This document shows, in pieces, positions 24,893-32,287 of a stretch of 64,000 bases of DNA (position 1 is its first letter; every line of letters begins with the position of its first letter). The notes beneath the pieces were generated by a model. The model was not told where the DNA came from and searched no databases. It was given only the letters and a program-made list of their open reading frames with translations. The stretch spans positions 1 to 64,000 of the forward strand of contig NZ_PPTT01000022.1 of the NCBI RefSeq assembly GCF_003339815.1. The letters are read 5' to 3'. This stretch comes from Eggerthella sinensis. GTDB lineage: Bacteria; Actinomycetota; Coriobacteriia; Coriobacteriales; Eggerthellaceae. The position numbers and the translations under genes were made by a program.

Positions 24893-26410
24893 GTGCGCGC
24901 TGTCGTGCGAAAGATGCCGCCCGTAGTGAGCGCGGCGTTCGTCGGATACGTCTTGTATTCCGTCTACGTCTGCATGACGTTTTACTCGCCTACCACCATT
25001 TCGTCCGTCGTGGAAATCGGCTATTTGCCGAAGGCGCTCTACCTGTTCTTCATCATCCTCGGGCGCATGATCGCGCTTGCCGCGATGGGGCTGATTCTCG
25101 CGCGTCGTCCGAAGCCGCTGCCGTTGGCCGCAACCGTGGCCGCGTCGGCAGCATGCGCGTTCGTGGGCTTTGCCATCATGGCGCTCGTCTTCCAGATGAT
25201 GTCGGTTGTCGCGCTCGATGCCCTGCTGCCCTGGTTCTTCGCAAGCGGCATATGGATAGGCATGGGCGATGCGTTCGCCATCGTGCTGTGGTTCTCGTAC
25301 GTGAGCGTGTTGGGCATCCGGCCGACGTACGTGTTCCTCGTGAGCGCCGCCGTGGTGAGCGCGGTGCTGTACTTCGGCAGCACGTTTCTACCCGCTCCGT
25401 TGCCGTGGATTGTGGCGGTGGCCGCGTTCTTCGGGTCGCTCGCGTGCTGCGCGTTCGCACTGAAGCGACGGGCAGGAGCTGCGGAAGCCGTGCGCGCGCA
25501 GGAATCACGCGCCGACCGGACGCCCGTGCGGCACCTGGCGCGGCCCTTGGTGGGCGTGGCGCTCATGGCCTTCATGGCGGGGCTTATGATGAACGTTGCC
25601 GGGCAGGAGCAAATCTCACTCGAGACGTATCAGTGGACGGCGTTCGTCATCATGTTCGGCCTGAACGGCGTGCTGCTGCTTCCGGCGCTCGTGGCGCCGC
25701 GTGCATTCAGCGTGCCGCGGCTGTACAAGTTCATCCTGCCGCTTTCGGCCCTGGGGTTTCTGCTGCTGCCGCTCGTGTGGGATGCGAGCGGGCGCGGTAT
25801 GGTGAACTCGTTTGTCCAGGTTGGATTCACGTTTACGAACGTGATTTTCTACTGTCTCATCGCGGAGGAGTATCGCGCGGCGCACGCGTCGCCGCTCAAG
25901 GCGTTTTGCGTCATGCAGCTGGTGGTGATGGGCTCGAACTTCGCGGGGTTGTTCCTGGCGTTTTTCTGCATCGGGTATCTTGAGCCGGGCGATTTCATGC
26001 TCACGCTCACGGCGCTCGTAGCGGTGTATTTGATACTCACCGTCACGCTGCTGCTGTTCAAGGACAAGAATCTGGCGGGTACGGAGCATCGGCGAGTCGC
26101 GGCGGACGTCGCGGTCCCCGACGCGGCCGACCTCGCTCCCGACGTCGTCCCCGACGCCTTCGAACCCCTCGTTGAGCAGGCGCAGCTCTCGGCGCGCGAG
26201 CGCGAGGTGCTCGAGCACCTGCGGCAAGGACGCGCGCCGAAAACCATCGCCAAGCTGCTGTTCGTGTCCGAGAACACCGTGCGCTTCCACATCCGCAATA
26301 TCTATCAGAAGTTCGAGGTGCACTCGCGCACCGAGCTCATGGAGTTGTTCGATGCCGACGTCGGCGCCGCGCAGGCGCAGACGCATGCGGACGGCGCGCC
26401 CCGCGCATAA
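24893..26410 (+). CDS. Membrane-embedded LuxR-family regulator
   Basis: This protein of about 505 residues has twelve predicted membrane segments, then a C-terminal LuxR helix-turn-helix: LSAREREVLEHLRQGRAPKT, then LLFVSENTVRFHIRNIYQKFEVHSRTELMEL. It lacks a receiver domain. GTG 24893 is preferred because AGGGGAGGA ends 7 bases before it; an ATG at 24887 sits almost on top of that site. It is divergent from the flavin reductase at 22789 and 150 bases upstream of the acetamidase gene. It may control one or both. A C-terminal extension (about 15 residues) rich in Ala follows the DNA-binding domain. Confidence 0.88.
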   Translation: MRAVVRKMPPVVSAAFVGYVLYSVYVCMTFYSPTTISSVVEIGYLPKALYLFFIILGRMIALAAMGLILARRPKPLPLAATVAASAACAFVGFAIMALVFQMMSVVALDALLPWFFASGIWIGMGDAFAIVLWFSYVSVLGIRPTYVFLVSAAVVSAVLYFGSTFLPAPLPWIVAVAAFFGSLACCAFALKRRAGAAEAVRAQESRADRTPVRHLARPLVGVALMAFMAGLMMNVAGQEQISLETYQWTAFVIMFGLNGVLLLPALVAPRAFSVPRLYKFILPLSALGFLLLPLVWDASGRGMVNSFVQVGFTFTNVIFYCLIAEEYRAAHASPLKAFCVMQLVVMGSNFAGLFLAFFCIGYLEPGDFMLTLTALVAVYLILTVTLLLFKDKNLAGTEHRRVAADVAVPDAADLAPDVVPDAFEPLVEQAQLSAREREVLEHLRQGRAPKTIAKLLFVSENTVRFHIRNIYQKFEVHSRTELMELFDADVGAAQAQTHADGAPRA

Positions 26411-26561
26411 TGCTTGGCATTTCGGGCCGCTGCGCGTTGCGGCCTACATTTCTCGTGCGTGCGCACGCGGTGCGGAGTATGCTGGTGATCTCGCATTCCC
26501 TGCCGCTTTATTGCGGAAGAGCGGCGGGAGGCATATGCAATCGACAGAGAGAGGAGGCTCC

Positions 26562-27458
26562 ATGCAGGAGCTGAATGACGAGCGCGTATTGTTTGCGTTC
26601 GACCGTGATCTGGAGCCCGCGTTGCGGGTGGCATCGGGGGAAACGGTGCGCATTCGCACGCAGGACTGTTTCGGCAACCAGGTGCAGACGCCCGAGGACG
26701 AGCTTGACGAGATCAACTGGGATCGCATCAACCCGGCCACCGGCCCGGTGTTCGTGGAGGGCGCGGTGCCCGGTGGCGCGCTCAAGGTGGTCATCGAGAA
26801 CATCGAGCTCGACGGGCAAACCGCGTCGTGCACCGGCAAGGACGAGGGCGTGTGCGGCGACCGCTTCGACGCATGGAGCACGCACATCTGCGCCATCGAG
26901 GACGGCAAACTCGTGTGGAACGACAAGCTGTCCATCCCGCTCAACCCCATGATCGGTGTTATCGGCGTTGCGCCGGCCGGCCAGCCCGTGAACTGCGGCA
27001 CGCCCGGCAGCCACGGCGGCAACATGGACAACACCGCCATCACCACGGGAGCCACGCTGTATTTCCCCGTGGCCGTGGAAGGCGCCCTGTTCGGCTGCGG
27101 CGACATGCACGCCGTCATGGGCGACGGCGAAGTGAGCGTTTCGGGCGCCGAGGTGGCGGGCTACGCCACCGTCACGCTCACGGCGCTGCCCGATCTGCAG
27201 CTGGTGGACCCCATCATCGAGAACGCCACGCATCTCGGCATCATCGCGTCGGCCGAATCGCTCGACGCCGCGGCCGACCGCGCCGTGCACGAGATGGTGG
27301 ACCTGCTGCACGACCGCACAGGCGTTGGGGAAGACGAGCTGGTCATGCTGCTGTCGCTCGTCGCCGATGTGCAGGTGTGCCAGATGGTGGACCCGGAGAA
27401 AACCGTGCGCTTCATGGTGCCGAAGTACGTGCTGGACGCGCTTGGCTTCGCGCTGTAA
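26562..27458 (+). CDS. Acetamidase/formamidase family amidohydrolase
   Basis: This 298-residue protein matches the acetamidase/formamidase family, which releases ammonia from short-chain amides. Marks include VRIRTQDCFGNQV, TGPVFVEGAVPGGALKVVIE, MIGVIGVAP, GTPGSHGGNMDN and LFGCGDMHAVMGDGEVSVSGAEV. The histidine, aspartate and cysteine positions of the metal-dependent family are present in those motifs. GAGGAGG precedes ATG 26562; an in-frame ATG at 26535 adds nine residues. It is followed after 69 bases by an amino-acid permease gene, suggesting uptake and deamidation of an amide or amino-acid derivative. Confidence 0.9.
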   Translation: MQELNDERVLFAFDRDLEPALRVASGETVRIRTQDCFGNQVQTPEDELDEINWDRINPATGPVFVEGAVPGGALKVVIENIELDGQTASCTGKDEGVCGDRFDAWSTHICAIEDGKLVWNDKLSIPLNPMIGVIGVAPAGQPVNCGTPGSHGGNMDNTAITTGATLYFPVAVEGALFGCGDMHAVMGDGEVSVSGAEVAGYATVTLTALPDLQLVDPIIENATHLGIIASAESLDAAADRAVHEMVDLLHDRTGVGEDELVMLLSLVADVQVCQMVDPEKTVRFMVPKYVLDALGFAL

Positions 27459-27527
27459 CGCATCCGCTCATTCGCCGGCGCGGTCGCCCCACGGCGGCCG
27501 CGCCGCCAACAACCAAAGGGGAACTTC

Positions 27528-28964
27528 ATGACCGAAGAACAAAAGGCGGTCGCATCCGCCCACGACGCAGCCGGCTCCCGCGAATCCCTCCTGCAAACCG
27601 AAGCAGAGGCGAGCGAGGCCGCGCTCGAGGCGATGGGGTACAAACAGGAACTCAAGCGCGCCATGTCGGTGCCCGACATGCTGGTGTACGGCCTCATCTT
27701 CATGGTGCCCATCGCGCCGTTCGGCATCTACGGCGGCGTGTTCGGCGATTCCGGCGGCATGCCGGCCCTCGTGTACCTCGTGGGCATGATCGCCATGATT
27801 TTCACCGCGTTCTCATACGCGACGCTTTCGCAGGCGTTTCCCGTGTCCGGTTCGGTGTACGGCTACACGAGTCGCGGCATCAACAAGCCCGTCGGCTTCG
27901 TGACCGGCTGGACCATGCTGCTCGACTACCTGCTGGTTCCCACGCTGCTGTACGTGGTGGCCGCCCAGGCCATGAGCGGCATCGTGCCCGAGGTGCCCGC
28001 GCTCATCTGGGGCATTCTGTTCGTGGCCATCAACACGTTCGTCAACATCCGCGGCATCGAGCTCACCGTTATCGTCAACCGCGTGGCCGTGGTGTTGGAA
28101 ATCCTCTGCCTGGCCGTGTTCGTCATCATGGGCGCCCTGTGGATTGCCACCGACCCGCTGTCCAACGGCTTCACCATCCAGCCGTTCTACAATCCCGAGA
28201 CGTTCAACCCGGGCCTCGTCATGAGCGCCGTGTCGCTGGGCGTGCTGTCGTTCCTCGGGTTCGACGGCATCGCCACGCTGTCCGAGGAAGCGAAGGACGC
28301 GAAGAAGGGCCCGTCGAAGGCCATGGTGGGATCGCTCCTGATCGTGGGCTTCCTGTTCATGCTGCAGACGTACATCGCGGGCTGCATCAGCCCCGACGGC
28401 GCCGTGTTCGCAAGCGATCCCGACAACGCGTTCTATCTGGTGGCGGAAGTTGCCGGCGGCAAGTTCCTGTACGTGCTGTGCGCGCTGGCAACGGCCATCG
28501 CCTGGGGCATCTTCAACTCGCTGGCCGCGCAGACGGCCATCAGTCGCATCCTGTTCGCCATGAGCCGCGACGGCAACCTGCCGAAGGCGCTGGCGAAGGT
28601 GCACCCGAAGTACCAGACGCCCTACATCGCCGCCGCATTCGTGGGCGTGCTGTCGCTCATTCTCGTCATCGTGTTCGAGCAGCTGGGCATCGACGCCATC
28701 TCGCGCCTCGTGAACTTCGGCGCGCTCACGTCGTTCTGCGTGCTGCACGTGACGGTGGTCTGGCACTTCTTCATCAAGAACCGCGACGGCAAGGTGTTCA
28801 CGCACCTCGTGCTGCCGCTGCTGGGCTTCATCATCGTGGGCTACACGTGGATCAGCCTCGACCCCGCGTCCAAAATCATGGGCGTCACCTGGGTCGTCGT
28901 GGGCATCGTGTACTACGTCGTGCTGCACAAGGTGATGAAGAAGAACGTCGACCTGGAGGTGTAG
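27528..28964 (+). CDS. APC-family amino acid/amine permease
   Basis: This 478-residue protein has a hydrophilic N-terminus and 12 membrane segments. It has the APC marks MVPIAPFGIYGGVFGDSGGM in helix 1, FSYATLSQAFPVSGSVYGYTSRG in helices 2-3 and SFLGFDGIATLSEEAKDAKKGP in the helix 6 loop. Substrates of the family are amino acids or amines moved with protons or by exchange. AAAGGGGAAC precedes the ATG. It forms a unit with the acetamidase gene and ends at a strong terminator (29024-29061). Confidence 0.9.
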   Translation: MTEEQKAVASAHDAAGSRESLLQTEAEASEAALEAMGYKQELKRAMSVPDMLVYGLIFMVPIAPFGIYGGVFGDSGGMPALVYLVGMIAMIFTAFSYATLSQAFPVSGSVYGYTSRGINKPVGFVTGWTMLLDYLLVPTLLYVVAAQAMSGIVPEVPALIWGILFVAINTFVNIRGIELTVIVNRVAVVLEILCLAVFVIMGALWIATDPLSNGFTIQPFYNPETFNPGLVMSAVSLGVLSFLGFDGIATLSEEAKDAKKGPSKAMVGSLLIVGFLFMLQTYIAGCISPDGAVFASDPDNAFYLVAEVAGGKFLYVLCALATAIAWGIFNSLAAQTAISRILFAMSRDGNLPKALAKVHPKYQTPYIAAAFVGVLSLILVIVFEQLGIDAISRLVNFGALTSFCVLHVTVVWHFFIKNRDGKVFTHLVLPLLGFIIVGYTWISLDPASKIMGVTWVVVGIVYYVVLHKVMKKNVDLEV

Positions 28965-29023
28965 CGCCCCGCGTTTCGCCCCGCCGACCAACCGGTAACG
29001 GGACCGCAGCCCGTCGCCCGCCC

Positions 29024-29061
29024 CATCGTAGCGCGCCCCCCGGCGCGCTACGATGCGTTTT
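29024..29061 (+). terminator. Intrinsic terminator after permease
   Basis: A 14-bp stem CATCGTAGCGCGCC/GGCGCGCTACGATG (29024-29037, 29042-29055) with a CCCC loop is followed by CGTTTT. Confidence 0.93.
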
Positions 29062-29108
29062 GGGGGCCGCTGTTGCGGCCTGCGAACGGTGGACGGAAGG
29101 AGCGCGCC

Positions 29109-30128
29109 ATGGGCGATGCGGAAATGAAGGCGGTTGTCGTCGAGCACTTCGGTGGTCCCGAGGTGTTGCAGGCGCGCTCGGTGCCGATGCCCGTGCCCGG
29201 TGCCGGGGAAGTGCGTGTGCGCCTCATGGCGACGGGCGTGAACCCGGTGGAAACCTACATCCGCGCGGGCGCGTACGGCGCGGCGCCGTCGCTGCCATAT
29301 GTCCCCGGAAATGACGGCGCGGGCATCGTGGATGCGGTGGGCGCGGGCGTCGAGAACGTGCAGGTGGGCGAGCGTGTGTTCGTCGCTGCCACGGGAGCGA
29401 AGCGCAACACGGGCACCTATGCCACCTCTGTGGTGTGCGACGCAGCCGCCGTCGGACGCTTGCCGCACGACGTGTCGTTCCAGCAAGGGGCCGGTATCGG
29501 CACGCCGGGGCTCGCCGCGGGCGACGCGCTGTTCGTGCGGGCGCGCGTGCAGCCAGGCGAAACCGTGCTCGTGCATGGTGCGAGTGGCGGCGTGGGCATG
29601 CTTGCTGTGCAGCTTGCGCACCGCATCGGATGCGTCGTGTACGGTACTGCCGGTGATGAGCGCGGTCGCACGCTCGTCGAGCGGCTGGGTGCCGTGCGCG
29701 CGTTCGATCACCATGCGGAGGGCTATCTGGACGAGATTCTCGAAGCGACCGACGGACGTGGCGTCGATGCGGTGCTCGACATGGCGGCGCACGCGAATCT
29801 CATGAAAGATGTGCGCATCACGCACACGCGCGGTCGCATTGTTGTGGTGGGCAGCCGCGGCTCCCTCGATTTCGACCCGCGCACGCTCATGAGCAACGAC
29901 TTGGACGTGCGCGGCATGAACGTGAACAACTTGCGTCCGGACGAGTTCAACCTGGTCATGCACGCGTTGGAGGCAGCGCTTGCGGGTGGCATGCGCGTGG
30001 TGGTGGCCCAGGCGTTCCCGCTTGCGAACGCCGCAGAGGCGCATCGTGCCGTGGAAGCGCGCGGCAAGGACGGCAAGATTATCCTTGTGGCCGAAGTCGG
30101 CGCCCGCGACGGGAGGGCCGATGCATGA
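29109..30128 (+). CDS. Zinc-independent quinone oxidoreductase-like MDR protein
   Basis: This 339-residue medium-chain dehydrogenase/reductase is of the zeta-crystallin type. It has MKAVVVEHFGGPEVLQ, VRLMATGVNPVETYIRAGAY, PYVPGNDGAGIVDAVGAGV, and the nucleotide-binding motif VHGASGGVGMLAVQLAH. It lacks the structural zinc cysteines of alcohol dehydrogenases. It would reduce quinones or enones with NADPH in the cytoplasm. GGAAGGAG precedes the ATG at 29109. Its end overlaps the next gene by four bases (ATGA), implying translational coupling. Confidence 0.9.
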   Translation: MGDAEMKAVVVEHFGGPEVLQARSVPMPVPGAGEVRVRLMATGVNPVETYIRAGAYGAAPSLPYVPGNDGAGIVDAVGAGVENVQVGERVFVAATGAKRNTGTYATSVVCDAAAVGRLPHDVSFQQGAGIGTPGLAAGDALFVRARVQPGETVLVHGASGGVGMLAVQLAHRIGCVVYGTAGDERGRTLVERLGAVRAFDHHAEGYLDEILEATDGRGVDAVLDMAAHANLMKDVRITHTRGRIVVVGSRGSLDFDPRTLMSNDLDVRGMNVNNLRPDEFNLVMHALEAALAGGMRVVVAQAFPLANAAEAHRAVEARGKDGKIILVAEVGARDGRADA

Positions 30129-30814
30129 TCTACCTCACCGGTGACACCCACGGCAGCTATCGTCACGTGCGCCGCTTCGTCGCGGAGCATGATTTGGGGC
30201 CCGCCGACGTGCTCATCTGCCTGGGCGATACCGGCTTCGACTATTTCAACGACGAGCGCGACGCTCAGATCAAGGACAAGGCCGACCGCATGGGCATCAC
30301 GCTGCTCTGCATTCGCGGCAATCACGATCGCAACCCCGCATCGCTGCCCAGCTACCACCTCATTCCGTGGCGCGGCGGCGAGGTCTACTGCGACGACCGC
30401 TGGCCCTCCATCCTGTTCGCGCGCGACGGCAGCGTGTTCGACCTCGAGGGCCGCGCCACCGTCGCCATCGGCGGGGCCTACAGCGTGGACAAGGCGTATC
30501 GCCTGGCCAAAGGGTACGCATGGTTTTCCGACGAGCAGCTCACGCTCGACGAGATGCATGCGGTCGAGCAAGCGCTCGCCGCCCGCGACTGGCGTGTCGA
30601 TACCGTGCTCTCGCACACCTGCCCCGCGGCGTTCGTGCCCCAAGAGGCGCTCCTTGCCGGCGTCGATCAAAGCACCGTCGACACCGCCATGGAAGACTGG
30701 CTCCAAACCATCGAGGATCGCCTCGACTACCGCCGATGGTACTGCGGCCACTTCCACATAGAAAAGCAGGAGGGCTCCCTCCGCATCGTGCACCACGATA
30801 TCCTCGAGTTCTAG
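30125..30814 (+). CDS. Calcineurin-like metallophosphoesterase
   Basis: This 229-residue protein opens with the metal-binding motif GDTHGS. It continues with CLGDTGFDYF, IRGNHDRN (GNHD box), SHTCP and CGHFHIE, the standard set of the binuclear metallophosphoesterase fold. The substrate cannot be told. It is translationally coupled to the quinone oxidoreductase gene. Convergent genes follow after 31 bases. Confidence 0.92.
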   Translation: MIYLTGDTHGSYRHVRRFVAEHDLGPADVLICLGDTGFDYFNDERDAQIKDKADRMGITLLCIRGNHDRNPASLPSYHLIPWRGGEVYCDDRWPSILFARDGSVFDLEGRATVAIGGAYSVDKAYRLAKGYAWFSDEQLTLDEMHAVEQALAARDWRVDTVLSHTCPAAFVPQEALLAGVDQSTVDTAMEDWLQTIEDRLDYRRWYCGHFHIEKQEGSLRIVHHDILEF

Positions 30815-30845
30815 CAGTGGCCGCCCCGCTCGGGGCTGCATCCCC

Positions 30846-31727
30846 CTACAGCAGCCCGCACACCTTGCCCAGCAAGGGCTCGAAGCTGACGCCGCGGTCG
30901 CGGAAGTCGGGCTGCTCGGCGCTCACCAGCATGGCGTCGTGCACGAAGTCGCCGGCGAACGTGACGGCCTCCTCGAGCGAGCGGCCCGCCATGACGGCGG
31001 CCAACAGGCAGGACGCGTACACGTCGCCCGTGCCGTGCAGCATGTAGGGCAGGTACTCGTTGTGCACTTCGAACAGCTCGCAGTCCTCGCCGCCCACGAA
31101 GTTGCGGATGCACGTCTCGCCTTCGCGCTGGATGCCCTTGAGCACCACATGCTTCGCGCCCTTCGCCACGAGGGCGTCCACCAGGCGCGCCGCCTCCTCG
31201 TCGGAGATGTCGGTACCGGCCCAGTCGTCGCCGATGGGCTCGCCCAGAATGATGGCGGCCTCGGTGAGGTTCGGCGTGAGGATGTCGGCGCCGCAGGCAA
31301 GCTCGGCCATGGCGTCGCACAGCTCCGGCGTGTACGTGGGGTACACCTTGCCGTGGTCGGCCATCACGGGATCGACCACGCGCAGCGCGTTCGGGTACGT
31401 CGCGTAGAGGTCGCGGATGCGCTCCACCTGCTCGGGCGCGCCCAAGAAGCCGGAGTACACGGCGTCGATTTCCACGCCGATGCCCTTCCACGCGTTCAGG
31501 TAGTCCGCCAGGATGTCGGTGGTGTCGTGCATGTACCAGCCGGGGAAGGCGGTGTGCGACGAGAACAGGCCCGTCGGCACGGGGCACACGTCGCAGCCGG
31601 CGGCCGACAGCACGGGGATGGCCACGCCGAGCGAGCACTTGCCGTAGCCGCACAAATCGTGCACGGCGGCGACGCGGGGGATGTACGCTCCTTCGCGGTG
31701 GTACAGATGCGTTTCGGCTTCGTTCAT
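30846..31727 (-). CDS. pdxY: Pyridoxal/pyridoxamine kinase, PdxY/PdxK type
   Basis: This 293-residue ribokinase-fold protein would phosphorylate pyridoxal, pyridoxine or pyridoxamine with ATP in B6 salvage. Marks include RVAAVHDLCGYGKCSLGVAIP, PTGLFSSHTAFPG, VDPVMADHGKVY, ILTPNLTEAAIILG, VLKGIQ, and the anion-hole/catalytic HGTGDVYASCLLAAVMAG (GTGD Asp). It is a single gene, with AAAGGAAGGCACCC before the ATG on its strand. The choice between PdxK and PdxY naming is by overall similarity only. Confidence 0.88.
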   Translation of the reverse strand: MNEAETHLYHREGAYIPRVAAVHDLCGYGKCSLGVAIPVLSAAGCDVCPVPTGLFSSHTAFPGWYMHDTTDILADYLNAWKGIGVEIDAVYSGFLGAPEQVERIRDLYATYPNALRVVDPVMADHGKVYPTYTPELCDAMAELACGADILTPNLTEAAIILGEPIGDDWAGTDISDEEAARLVDALVAKGAKHVVLKGIQREGETCIRNFVGGEDCELFEVHNEYLPYMLHGTGDVYASCLLAAVMAGRSLEEAVTFAGDFVHDAMLVSAEQPDFRDRGVSFEPLLGKVCGLL

Positions 31728-31895
31728 GGGTGCCTTCCTTTCGGGGTTGACTGCGAACCGCCCAACGCCAGCTTCTCCGAAAACTGTGTGCTGGGTGTGC
31801 GGGAAAATTTACGGCTTGAAAACAGGAGCGCGCAGCTCAAAGCCGCGCGCGGTGGGGAAACAAGCGGAGCGATTCCGCGCTTGAAAGCGGTTCGA

Positions 31896-31918
31896 AAACC
31901 GCGCATTGCGCGCGGTTT
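31896..31918 (-). terminator. Intrinsic terminator for the small acidic membrane protein
   Basis: AAACCGCGC/GCGCGGTTT (31896-31904, 31910-31918) forms a 9-bp stem with a 5-base loop. It ends in a short T run on the reverse strand, 30 bases past the stop codon at 31948. The rest of 31728-31895 holds two partial hairpins and nothing coding. Confidence 0.65.
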
Positions 31919-31947
31919 CGCCACCGTCTGACGCGGACCCGAAGCTG

Positions 31948-32139
31948 CTACTTGTCGTCCTCGTCGTCGTCGAAGAAAGACCAATCGTCCTCGTCAGGCT
32001 CATGATTCGCGAACGTCTTGCGCGTCCGTCGCTCCATGATGACGCAGGCGATCAAGCTGAGCACCAAGCCTATTCCAACCAGGCATCCGATGCCGGCGTA
32101 TGTCTCGAAGAGAAAGTGGTACAGCGCACCAAAATCCAT
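31948..32139 (-). CDS. Small membrane protein with acidic tail
   Basis: This 63-residue protein has a hydrophobic segment at about residues 13-36 (ETYAGIGCLVGIGLVLSLIA), a basic stretch (MERRTRKTF) and a strongly acidic cytoplasmic tail (EPDEDDWSFFDDDEDDK). GAGGTAATC precedes the ATG, supporting translation. I know no family for it. It is divergent from the hybrid kinase gene at 32288. The intergenic region carries a symmetric element, so the two may be co-controlled. Confidence 0.7.
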   Translation of the reverse strand: MDFGALYHFLFETYAGIGCLVGIGLVLSLIACVIMERRTRKTFANHEPDEDDWSFFDDDEDDK

Positions 32140-32150
32140 GATTACCTCGT

Positions 32151-32211
32151 TACTCTAACTCGTCCCATCACCATTGCCACAGAACGTTTGCATTTCAGCG
32201 TTAGAGTATAC
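32151..32211. promoter_or_regulatory. Divergent promoter region with 9-bp inverted repeat
   Basis: TACTCTAAC (32151-32159) and GTTAGAGTA (32200-32208) are perfect inverted copies 40 bases apart, each facing its own gene. The right copy overlaps TATACT (32206-32211), a -10 for the kinase gene. The left copy lies in the promoter region of the small membrane protein gene. Confidence 0.5.
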
Positions 32212-32287
32212 TATGTCGGGCCGATTCGCTACGGGTCGGATTTTGATATTCCTTTATTCTTTACGTGCGCCGAAGAAGGGCAAGTAC

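Noticed and set aside
26172-26561. A fusion of the acetamidase with an upstream open frame
   Set aside because: The upstream part overlaps the LuxR gene in another frame and is Ser/Arg-rich; ATG 26562 has a strong ribosome-binding site and the family start.
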